The notes under the pieces are model-generated. The model did not search any database, had not been told where the DNA came from, and was given only the letters and a program-made list of their open reading frames with translations. A program made the position numbers and the translations under genes. DNA of 64,000 bases from Crocinitomicaceae bacterium (GTDB lineage Bacteria > Bacteroidota > Bacteroidia > Flavobacteriales_D > Crocinitomicaceae). Below are positions 50,776-58,227 of the stretch, piece by piece (position 1 is the stretch's first letter; each line of letters opens with the position of its first letter). The stretch is from the NCBI GenBank assembly GCA_023957475.1, contig JAMLHA010000004.1, forward strand, positions 1-64,000. The letters run 5' to 3'.

Positions 50776-51311
50776 TGTATCATTTTATAAAAATCATAAA
50801 GACTTTTAACATTCAAATCAGCTTCAACCGCTGGTAATTTATCGCCTACGATTCTTACAGTTTTCATACCAAGATTCGTACCAAAAATTATATCCGAGTC
50901 ACTATCTCCAATCATAATTGATTTTTGAAAGTCAACTCCATCAAATTCACTTTGAGCCAACAATCCCATTCCTGTATTGGGTTTTCTCAAAGGACTATTG
51001 TCATTTGCTAAAGCTGGAGCATGATAGCATTTTGTTATTTTACCACCATCATTTTCCACTTCATCCATCATATAACGGTGGATATCCAGAAGGTTACTTT
51101 CGGTCATAATACCTTTACCGATACCTTGTTGATTTGTGACGACAAATACATGGTTAAATAGATGAGAAAAGGCAACAATTGCACTTTTGGCATTGGGTAA
51201 AAATTCAAACTCATCAATGGTTTCGATGTAACCACCTATTTTTCGACTATTGATAACGCCATCTCTATCTAAAAACAAAGTCCAAGATGAGTCAATATTC
51301 CAAAGATTCAT
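50772..51311 (-). CDS. HAD-IIIA phosphatase (GmhB-like)
   Basis: A 179-aa HAD phosphatase with FLDRDGVINSRK (nucleophile Asp about 14), VVTNQQGIGKG (motif II), the LRKPNTGM segment and MIGDSDSDI (acidic pair). It resembles D-glycero-manno-heptose 1,7-bisphosphate 7-phosphatase (GmhB) and related histidinol-phosphatase domains. The four zinc-binding residues are only partly seen (CYHAPA), so the substrate is uncertain. It lies one base after a GT2 gene, which fits a role in surface-sugar supply. Confidence 0.83.
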   Translation of the reverse strand: MNLWNIDSSWTLFLDRDGVINSRKIGGYIETIDEFEFLPNAKSAIVAFSHLFNHVFVVTNQQGIGKGIMTESNLLDIHRYMMDEVENDGGKITKCYHAPALANDNSPLRKPNTGMGLLAQSEFDGVDFQKSIMIGDSDSDIIFGTNLGMKTVRIVGDKLPAVEADLNVKSLYDFYKMIQ

Positions 51312-51312
51312 A

Positions 51313-52272
51313 CTAAATCTCCTTTTCTATCAGATAAACATTTCGAGTAGATGAGTTTCTACCAATCATTTCGGCAATAAAACCAGCTAAGAAGAATTGA
51401 ACACCGATAATCATTGCTACCAATGCTATATAAAACTCTGTTCTATCTGCTATTTTGATGGCATGTGTGTTCAAGAATAATTTATCGAACGCCAAATAAA
51501 ACGAAAATCCAAAACCGATAAGAAACATGACCATTCCAACTGCTCCAAAGAAGTGCATTGGTTTTTTACCAAATTTCCCCATAAAAACAACTGAAATTAA
51601 ATCCAAAGGGCCGTTTACAAAACGATTGAGTCCAAATTTAGTTGTTCCATATTTACGAGCTTGATGGATTACCACCTTCTCACCAATTTTAGAAAAACCA
51701 GCAAATTTTGCTAAGACAGGAATATAACGATGCATATCGCCATAAATTTCAATGCTTTTTACCACTGCATTTTTATACGCTTTAAGTCCGCAATTAAAAT
51801 CGTGCAAATAAATACCTGACAATCTTCGTGCTGTCCAATTGTATAATTTTGTTGGAATTGTTTTTGAAATAGGGTCGTAGCGTTTTTTCTTCCAACCTGA
51901 AACAACATCAAAATCTTGCTCCACAATCATATTATAAAGTGCAGGAATTTCATCTGGAGAATCTTGCAAATCAGCATCCATTGTAATCACAACGCTTCCT
52001 TTTACTGCTTCAAAACCAGTGTGTAGAGCAGCTGATTTTCCGTAATTTCGCTGAAATTTTATTCCTTTGACTTCGGGGTGATTTGCTGACAAATTTTCAA
52101 TAACACTCCACGATTTATCTTTACTTCCATCATCAACAAAAACGATTTCATACGAAAACTGATGTTCATCCATTACACGCTTTATCCAAGCATGCAATTC
52201 GGGTAAAGATTCGTCTTCATTAAACAAAGGCACGACAACTGATATATCCAAATTTTCTTCCACCATTTTCAT
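51313..52272 (-). CDS. Membrane glycosyltransferase family 2 (DPM1/ArnC-like)
   Basis: A GT-A domain (VVVPLFNEDESLPEL, FVDDGSKDKSW, VITMDADLQDSPDEIP with the DxD-like triad) is followed by two C-terminal membrane helices (about 235-255 and 270-300). This is the layout of polyprenyl-phosphate sugar transferases such as ArnC, GtrB and DPM1. It should transfer a sugar onto a lipid carrier at the inner membrane. Confidence 0.9.
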   Translation of the reverse strand: MKMVEENLDISVVVPLFNEDESLPELHAWIKRVMDEHQFSYEIVFVDDGSKDKSWSVIENLSANHPEVKGIKFQRNYGKSAALHTGFEAVKGSVVITMDADLQDSPDEIPALYNMIVEQDFDVVSGWKKKRYDPISKTIPTKLYNWTARRLSGIYLHDFNCGLKAYKNAVVKSIEIYGDMHRYIPVLAKFAGFSKIGEKVVIHQARKYGTTKFGLNRFVNGPLDLISVVFMGKFGKKPMHFFGAVGMVMFLIGFGFSFYLAFDKLFLNTHAIKIADRTEFYIALVAMIIGVQFFLAGFIAEMIGRNSSTRNVYLIEKEI

Positions 52273-52303
52273 TTAGAAGTACAAATATAAAAGAAATGAT
52301 GAA

Positions 52304-53035
52304 TTACTTTAGTGAATATTCCAATCGAATTGTAATTGATGCTGTTTTTAATTTGGAAGACGTATTAAAAGAACCGCCCCAACTGTAATCTTCGGAAGAA
52401 TTTTTGGCTGTAATTTGAATCACGCCCATTGAAGCATTTTTTAAATCACCAAGCTTACTTCCTCCATTTTTAGCGATGATTTCTGCACGATCTTTAGCAT
52501 CCTTTGTGGCATTTTCAATCATTCGCAATTTCAATTCATCCAACTTCGTGTAATAATATTCAGGATCAAAAGAAGTTAGCTCGATGTTTTGATTGATTAA
52601 TTCTGTGACTTCCCTTGATATTTTCTCGATTTTATCAACGTCTTTTGATTCAATTCTTAAATTTTGCGTCAATAAATACCCTGAAAACACAGAATAGAGG
52701 AAATTTCCATTCGAATCGTAGGAGTTGGAATATTCTTTGGAAATATTGACCGATGTAAAAACGATATCGTTATCTCCTATTCCTTTGGATTGCAAGTACT
52801 TTTTTATTTTAATTCTATCTTCACTCAATTGATTGGAGATAGATTTTAAATCACTTCCTCGTTTAGAAAAAGTAGCCTGCCAAACAATTAAATCTGATGT
52901 AAAATCTTCTTGACCGAGACCAGTAACATAGATTTTTTCTTGTTGCTTGTATTTGTATTTATAGGCATTCCCCAATACTACTGCAACAATAATAAGCGCA
53001 ATAGACAATAAGGCAGTTTTAATGATTTTTTTCAT
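52304..53035 (-). CDS. SIMPL domain-containing periplasmic protein
   Basis: A 243-aa protein with an N-terminal membrane anchor (IIKTALLSIALIIVAVVLGN) and a SIMPL/DUF541 domain (YVTGLGQEDFTSDLIVWQATF, KKYLQSKGIGDNDIVFTSVNI, and near the end SITIRLEYSLK). The family forms oligomeric periplasmic assemblies of unsettled function. It stands upstream of, and divergent from, the phosphate operon. Confidence 0.88.
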   Translation of the reverse strand: MKKIIKTALLSIALIIVAVVLGNAYKYKYKQQEKIYVTGLGQEDFTSDLIVWQATFSKRGSDLKSISNQLSEDRIKIKKYLQSKGIGDNDIVFTSVNISKEYSNSYDSNGNFLYSVFSGYLLTQNLRIESKDVDKIEKISREVTELINQNIELTSFDPEYYYTKLDELKLRMIENATKDAKDRAEIIAKNGGSKLGDLKNASMGVIQITAKNSSEDYSWGGSFNTSSKLKTASITIRLEYSLK

Positions 53036-53135
53036 TGGTTAATGATTTGGTATATGTAAAGGTAAGAAAAATTTGACATATAGTAAATTGAGTTAAAAAA
53101 TAAAAAACTTAATGTCATGTTTTACAATATAATTT

Positions 53136-53193
53136 TCTTAACAAAATCGTAATTATTTCTAAAGAAAAAAGTAATAAAACACTCATAGATTTG
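53136..53193 (+). promoter_or_regulatory. Candidate Pho box array and promoter of pstS
   Basis: Heptamers every 11 bases: TCTTAAC (53136), TCGTAAT (53147), TCTAAAG (53158) and AAGTAAT (53169-53175), with AT-rich 4-base spacers. After exactly 10 bases follows the -7 element TAGATTTG (53186-53193). No -33 TTG is present, as expected for an activator-dependent promoter. The promoter points to the ATG at 53214 as a better start than 53205. Confidence 0.7.
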
Positions 53194-53204
53194 CAAAGAA
53201 TAAA

Positions 53205-54029
53205 ATGAAAAAAATGAAAAAAGTACTTATTGTAACATGGGCACTACTTGGAGTTACCCTATGTGTAAATGCGCAAAAGATTAAAGGCTCGGATACTGTT
53301 TTACCTTTATCTGAGAAAGAGGCACAAGCTTTTATGAAAAATAATAAAGGTAACAAAGTAATGGTAACAGGTGGGGGCTCTGGTGTGGGGATTGCTGCGT
53401 TAATTGAAGGCACTACAGATATTGCACAAACATCTAGAAAAATAAAATTCTCTGAACGTCAAAAAATTCAAAATAAAGGAAAAACTGTAAAGGAAGTGAT
53501 TATTGGTTATGATGCATTAGCGGTAATTATCAATAATGGAAACGGTATTAACCAACTAACAAAAGAACAGCTAGAGGGTATTTTCACTGGAAAAATAAAA
53601 AATTGGAAAGAAGTTGGAGGGGCTGATTTAAAAATAATTCCATTGGCTCGAGAAACATCTTCAGGAACCTATGAATTTTTCAAAGAAAAAGTTATGGAAA
53701 ATAAAAACTATTTTAGTGGAATAAGAAGTCTTCCTGCTACAGGTGCAATTATTCAATCTGTATCACAAACAAAAGGAGCCATTGCTTATGTAGGAATTGC
53801 CTATTTAAATAACTCTGTAAAGGCTTTGTCTATTTCATTTAATAATGGGAAATCATATATCAAACCGACAGAAGAAAATACAAAAAACAAATTGTATCCA
53901 ATAATACGCCCATTGTATTATTATTACTTAACTAGCTCTGAATCAAAAGTTAAAAACTTCATCAACTTTGTATTATCTTTTGAAGGTCAAAAAATAGTAC
54001 AGACAGTTGGATATATTTCTACAAAGTAA
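53205..54029 (+). CDS. pstS: Phosphate ABC transporter substrate-binding protein
   Basis: A periplasmic phosphate-binding protein of the PstS-like family. After a signal peptide ending Val-Asn-Ala-Gln come the binding-site elements IKGSDTVLPL (about 27-36), GGGSGVGIAAL, TSRKIK and LARETSSGTYEFF, plus LTKEQLEGIFTGKIKNW. It has no lipobox. The frame has in-frame Met at 53205 and 53214; the promoter position suggests the second. It is the first gene of pstS-pstC-pstA-pstB-mgsA-phoU. Confidence 0.9.
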   Translation: MKKMKKVLIVTWALLGVTLCVNAQKIKGSDTVLPLSEKEAQAFMKNNKGNKVMVTGGGSGVGIAALIEGTTDIAQTSRKIKFSERQKIQNKGKTVKEVIIGYDALAVIINNGNGINQLTKEQLEGIFTGKIKNWKEVGGADLKIIPLARETSSGTYEFFKEKVMENKNYFSGIRSLPATGAIIQSVSQTKGAIAYVGIAYLNNSVKALSISFNNGKSYIKPTEENTKNKLYPIIRPLYYYYLTSSESKVKNFINFVLSFEGQKIVQTVGYISTK

Positions 54030-54045
54030 CCACCCAAAAACCATA

Positions 54046-55257
54046 ATGATAAAGAACAAAACCTTTAAAAGTATAATAGAGAAATTAATTGAGAAGGTCT
54101 TTTCAATAAGCGGTTTACTAACGAGCATCCTCATTGTATTTATCTGTTACTTTCTATTTAAAGAGGGAATAGGCTTTTTCAAAAATTCTACAATAGAAAA
54201 TGGATATGGTCTTTATGTTAATTCAAAAAATAAAAATTTAAATCTTAGTTCACAAGATTTAAAACAAATTTTTGATGGAAACATTAGTAATTGGAAAGAA
54301 TTAAACGGAATAAATAAATCAATTGAAATCATCCGAATAGATGATGTGTTTTCAATTTATTCAGAAGAAGAAATAGGTGAAAATTATGAAAACTTATCAT
54401 CTAAAACAAGTGAACTTATCGCAAATAAAGAAGGTTCTATTGGTTTCTTCCCAATTGAATACGAGCCAAAAGGAAGCAGAGTAACAAAACTTCCAACAAA
54501 TCATTTAAAATTAAGTGATTTTCTTAGAGGCAAGGAATGGCTTCCAACAGCAACACCTGCTCCATTATTTGGCGTGCTTCCATTAATTTACGGTACTTTA
54601 TTAGTAAGTTTTCTAGCAATATTAATAGCTGTTCCATTAGGACTAGGAGTTGCCATTTATTTATCTGAATTAGCTTCTGCGAGTCAACGAAAAATAATGA
54701 AGCCGATTATAGAACTTTTAGCAGGAATTCCGTCAGTTGTTTATGGTTTTTTTGGTTTAGTAGTCCTCTCTCCCTTTGTACAAAAAATATTTAATTTACC
54801 CATTGGAGAAACGGCTCTTACTGGAAGCCTTATACTTGCCATCATGGCGTTACCAACCATTATTTCTGTGGCAGAAGATGCTATGCGTAACACACCTAGA
54901 TCAATGCGAGAAGCAAGTTTAGCGTTAGGAGCTACTCACTGGCAAACAATTTACAAAGTAATCATTCCATATTCAAAATCAGGAATAATAACGGCTATAG
55001 TGCTTGGCATGGGAAGAGCAATAGGGGAAACCATGGCTGTTTTGATGGTTACAGGAAATGCTGCCATTATTCCTCATTCAATTTTTGATTCAGTAAGAAC
55101 AATTCCAGCAACAATTGCTGCAGAATTAGGTGAGGCTCCTTCTGGAGAAGCACACTATCAAGCACTCTTCTTATTGGGATGTGTTTTATTTACTATTACA
55201 ATGATAATTTCAATTGTATCTGAATTGATTAGTAAAAAGTCATATAAAAAATATTAA
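54046..55257 (+). CDS. pstC: Phosphate ABC transporter permease PstC with a PstS-like insert
   Basis: I use the ATG at 54046; an earlier Met at 54007 overlaps pstS. One membrane helix (about residues 18-38) is followed by some 120 periplasmic residues that resemble part of PstS, including LSSQDLKQIFDGNISNWKEL near 66-85 and NKEGSIGFFPIEYE. The normal PstC core begins at FLRGKEWLPT (about 164-173) with EWLP-type motif, six helices, the PALAA-type loop EASLALGATHWQTI, and GRAIGETMAVLMV. It pairs with PstA as the phosphate channel. The insert lacks the phosphate-binding Ser/Thr loops, so it is probably structural or docking. Confidence 0.9.
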   Translation: MIKNKTFKSIIEKLIEKVFSISGLLTSILIVFICYFLFKEGIGFFKNSTIENGYGLYVNSKNKNLNLSSQDLKQIFDGNISNWKELNGINKSIEIIRIDDVFSIYSEEEIGENYENLSSKTSELIANKEGSIGFFPIEYEPKGSRVTKLPTNHLKLSDFLRGKEWLPTATPAPLFGVLPLIYGTLLVSFLAILIAVPLGLGVAIYLSELASASQRKIMKPIIELLAGIPSVVYGFFGLVVLSPFVQKIFNLPIGETALTGSLILAIMALPTIISVAEDAMRNTPRSMREASLALGATHWQTIYKVIIPYSKSGIITAIVLGMGRAIGETMAVLMVTGNAAIIPHSIFDSVRTIPATIAAELGEAPSGEAHYQALFLLGCVLFTITMIISIVSELISKKSYKKY

Positions 55258-55258
55258 A

Positions 55259-56110
55259 GTGAATAAAAAAATCAATCAAAAAATTGCATTCTTACTTTTC
55301 AAATTATTTGGATTAGTGGTAATAGGCATATTAATTGGAATATTAGGTTTTATCTCTTTTAACGGCCTTAAAGTGATTAACTGGGAATTCTTAACTTCAA
55401 ATCCAAAAGAAGGCATGACATCAGGAGGGATTTTCCCAGCTATTCTAGGAACATTCTATCTCATTGTTGGTAGCTTATTTATTGCCTTTCCTTTGGGGGT
55501 AATGTCTGCAATCTACACTATTGAATACGCTGGGAATGGTTGGTTAATTAAAGTTATACGAATGATGACCAACAACTTAGCCAGTATCCCCTCCATCGTT
55601 TTTGGGCTGTTTGGAATGTCATTGTTTGTTAATAAATTAAAATTTGGTGACTCAATTTTGGCGGGTTCTCTAACACTTGGAATTTTAGTCTTACCTATTA
55701 TTATCCGAACAACTGAAGAAGCTTTAAAAGCTATCCCTGACTCATATCGAACAGGAAGCTATGCATTAGGAGCTTCCAAATTACAAACTATCAGAAAAGT
55801 AATATTACCTTCTGCAACGCCAAACATTATAACTGGATTGATTCTTTCTATTGGTCGTGTATCAGGTGAAACAGCTCCCATCCTATTTACAGTTGCAGCA
55901 TATTTTTTACCTCAATTACCCTCAAGTATTTTTGATCAAGTAATGGCACTCCCATATCACTTATATGTCTTAGCTACTAGTGGGACTGATATTGTTGCCA
56001 CACGGAGGATGGCATACGGAACAGCATTAGTGCTAATTTTCATAGTTCTTTTGTTAAATCTATTAGCGGCGCTTATACGGAGAAAAATAGAAAAAAAATC
56101 AAAATATTAA
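55259..56110 (+). CDS. pstA: Phosphate ABC transporter permease PstA
   Basis: A 283-aa membrane protein with six helices and the PstA pattern: SNPKEGMTSGGIFPAILGT (about 46-64), the coupling loop GSYALGASKLQTIRKVILPSA and GRVSGETAPILFT. It starts with GTG (55259), one base after the pstC stop; no ATG fits better. It forms the channel with PstC. Confidence 0.93.
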   Translation: MNKKINQKIAFLLFKLFGLVVIGILIGILGFISFNGLKVINWEFLTSNPKEGMTSGGIFPAILGTFYLIVGSLFIAFPLGVMSAIYTIEYAGNGWLIKVIRMMTNNLASIPSIVFGLFGMSLFVNKLKFGDSILAGSLTLGILVLPIIIRTTEEALKAIPDSYRTGSYALGASKLQTIRKVILPSATPNIITGLILSIGRVSGETAPILFTVAAYFLPQLPSSIFDQVMALPYHLYVLATSGTDIVATRRMAYGTALVLIFIVLLLNLLAALIRRKIEKKSKY

Positions 56111-56116
56111 TAAAAA

Positions 56117-56863
56117 ATGATACAAGCAAAAAACATACATTTTTATTATGGTAATTACCATGCTTTAAAAGGTATCAATATGATTATTGATAAAAATACA
56201 GTCACTGCATTTATAGGACCATCTGGTTGTGGAAAGTCAACCTTTTTACGTTTATTCAATAGAATGAATGATTTAATTGAAAATACAAAGCTAAATGGAG
56301 AATGCTTGATAAATAGTCATAACATTTATGACAAGCAAGTAGATGTAGATGAATTAAGAAAACAAGTCGGTATGGTATTTCAAAAACCCAATCCATTCCC
56401 AAAATCAATATTTGAAAATGTAGCTTATGGTTTAAGAGTTAATAATATGGGAGATAAATCTTTTATAAGTCAACAAGTCGAAAAATCTTTAAAAGCTGCA
56501 GCTTTGTGGGATGAAGTAAAAGATAAATTACATAAATCAGCCTTTGAACTTTCTGGAGGGCAACAACAACGACTTTGTATAGCTAGAGCATTAGCTATTG
56601 CTCCTGAAATCATATTAATGGACGAACCTGCATCGGCTTTAGACCCAATATCCACATCCAAAATAGAGGAATTAATTCATGATTTAAAACAACAATATAC
56701 TATCGTAATAGTGACTCACAATATGCAGCAAGCTGCTAGAATAAGTGATAAAACAGGGTTCTTCATGTCGGGTGAACTTATTGAATTTAGTGAAACAAAA
56801 AAAATATTTCTTAATCCAGATAAAGAAGAAACTCAGAATTATATTACAGGAAGATTTGGTTAA
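56117..56863 (+). CDS. pstB: Phosphate ABC transporter ATP-binding protein PstB
   Basis: The ATPase of the Pst system: Walker [10 protein letters not shown] (about 35-43), LFNRMNDLI typical of PstB, Q-loop [17 protein letters not shown], signature [10 protein letters not shown] and Walker [14 protein letters not shown]. Length 248 aa is normal. It lies six bases after pstA. Confidence 0.96.
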   Translation: MIQAKNIHFYYGNYHALKGINMIIDKNTVTAFIGPSGCGKSTFLRLFNRMNDLIENTKLNGECLINSHNIYDKQVDVDELRKQVGMVFQKPNPFPKSIFENVAYGLRVNNMGDKSFISQQVEKSLKAAALWDEVKDKLHKSAFELSGGQQQRLCIARALAIAPEIILMDEPASALDPISTSKIEELIHDLKQQYTIVIVTHNMQQAARISDKTGFFMSGELIEFSETKKIFLNPDKEETQNYITGRFG

Positions 56864-56883
56864 GAATAATTAATTTATAAAAT

Positions 56884-57357
56884 ATGAAAAAAATTAAACG
56901 AATAGCCCTTGTTGCTCACGATAATTGTAAACAAGAATTAATGGAATGGGTAGATTGCCATTGGAGAGAACTTATAAAATATGAATTGGTTTGTACAGGA
57001 ACAACTGGTAAGTTAATTGAACAAGAATTACTAAACAAAAACAATATAAATAAAGAAAATAATCTTATCAAGATAACTAAATTAAAGTCAGGACCTCTTG
57101 GTGGAGATCAACAATTGGGAGCAGCTATCTGTAATAAAGAAATTGACATCTTATTTTTCTTTTGGGATGCAATGGAGCCTCAACCACATGACGTTGATAT
57201 AAAAGCATTACTTAGAATCGCAACATTATACAACATCGTTTATGCATGTTCGCGATCTACAGCCGATTTTATTATTTCATCTCCACTTTTTTCAACCAGC
57301 TATTATAGTGAGGAAAATGAACAAATTGAAGAATACATTAATAGAGCTATAATATGA
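56884..57357 (+). CDS. mgsA: Methylglyoxal synthase
   Basis: MgsA converts dihydroxyacetone phosphate to methylglyoxal and free phosphate. Matches to the E. coli enzyme cover nearly the whole length: IALVAHDNCKQELMEWV, TGTTG, the active site SGPLGGDQQLGAAI (catalytic Asp in GGDQQ), IDILFFFWDAMEPQPHDVDIKALLR (conserved His and Asp) and ATLYNI, TADFIISSPLF. At 157 aa it is normal apart from a short insert before the active site. It lies between pstB and phoU, with its stop overlapping the phoU start (ATGA), so it is part of the phosphate operon. Confidence 0.93.
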   Translation: MKKIKRIALVAHDNCKQELMEWVDCHWRELIKYELVCTGTTGKLIEQELLNKNNINKENNLIKITKLKSGPLGGDQQLGAAICNKEIDILFFFWDAMEPQPHDVDIKALLRIATLYNIVYACSRSTADFIISSPLFSTSYYSEENEQIEEYINRAII

Positions 57358-58022
57358 AGCACAATGAGCAAGAAATGATTCTTTTAAGAGAAGAAATCAA
57401 TCAAATGTGGAAGTTAGTTATTTCACAATTAGAAAAAGCAAAACAAGCATTCTTAACAAAAGATGTAGGTTTAGCTTTAGAAGTTATTACACTTGAAAAA
57501 CGCGTAAATGCATTTGAATTAAAAATTGATAGTAATTGCGAAAATTATATCGCTTTATACAATCCTGTCGCTATTGACTTACGATTAGTACTATCGATTA
57601 TGAAAATTAGTATTACCTTGGAAAGAATAGGTGATTATGCTGTTGGAATAGCTCGATATATAGCTGATAAAGATTGTAATTATAATAACTCTGATCTTAT
57701 TGAATCATTGGAATTGGAGCGTATGTTTAACATTTTACAAACAATGATACTAGAAAGTTATATTTCCCTTAGCACTGAAACAACCGCCAATGCTGGTAAA
57801 ATTTTAGCAAAAGATCAGGAAGTGAATGAGATTTATCGAAATGCACTTCTTGTTTTAACAAATCATATTCAAAATAATCCAGAGTTTGCACATTGCGGAT
57901 TAAAACTATCTTCTCTTATCAGAAAAATGGAACGAATAGGCGATCATTGTAGCAATATCGTAGAGGAAATTGTATTTTATATTGAAGCAAAAGTTCTAAA
58001 ACATAAAGGAAAAACAAATTAA
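57354..58022 (+). CDS. phoU: Phosphate uptake regulator PhoU
   Basis: A 222-aa all-helical protein with two PhoU repeats. Family motifs are ALEVITLEKRVNAFELKID, AIDLRLVLSIMKISITLERIGDYAVGIARYI in the first half and LSSLIRKMERIGDHCSNIVEEIVFYIE in the second. PhoU links Pst transport to the PhoR kinase and represses the Pho response when phosphate is plentiful. It is the last gene of the operon. Confidence 0.94.
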   Translation: MKHNEQEMILLREEINQMWKLVISQLEKAKQAFLTKDVGLALEVITLEKRVNAFELKIDSNCENYIALYNPVAIDLRLVLSIMKISITLERIGDYAVGIARYIADKDCNYNNSDLIESLELERMFNILQTMILESYISLSTETTANAGKILAKDQEVNEIYRNALLVLTNHIQNNPEFAHCGLKLSSLIRKMERIGDHCSNIVEEIVFYIEAKVLKHKGKTN

Positions 58023-58029
58023 TTCACAG

Positions 58030-58060
58030 CCTGAATGAGATTCTATATAGAACTCTCAGG
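58030..58060 (+). terminator. Hairpin after phoU
   Basis: CCTGA and TCAGG with inner pairs GAG/CTC and TTCTA/TAGAA form an interrupted hairpin eight bases after phoU. There is no T-tract, so it may be a 3' stabiliser rather than a strong terminator. Confidence 0.4.
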
Positions 58061-58141
58061 GAAAATAGTAAGCCTCATTGTAGTCACTACATTCTTAAAA
58101 TAGATTGGACTTTATCTTCAATCATAAAAACATTAGCTGAT

Positions 58142-58188
58142 TTGTAGTTTTTCCGTAACAAAACTGAAACATTTGATTAAGAAATTTG
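58142..58188 (+). promoter_or_regulatory. Candidate Pho box array and promoter of the TonB-dependent receptor
   Basis: TTGTAGT (58142), CCGTAAC (58153) and CTGAAAC (58164-58170) lie 11 bases apart. Ten bases later is the -7 element GAAATTTG (58181-58188), a one-mismatch TAnnTTTG. This is the same geometry as at pstS. Confidence 0.65.
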
Positions 58189-58227
58189 CATCGTAAAATA
58201 AATGTAATTAATTCTTAATAATTCAAA

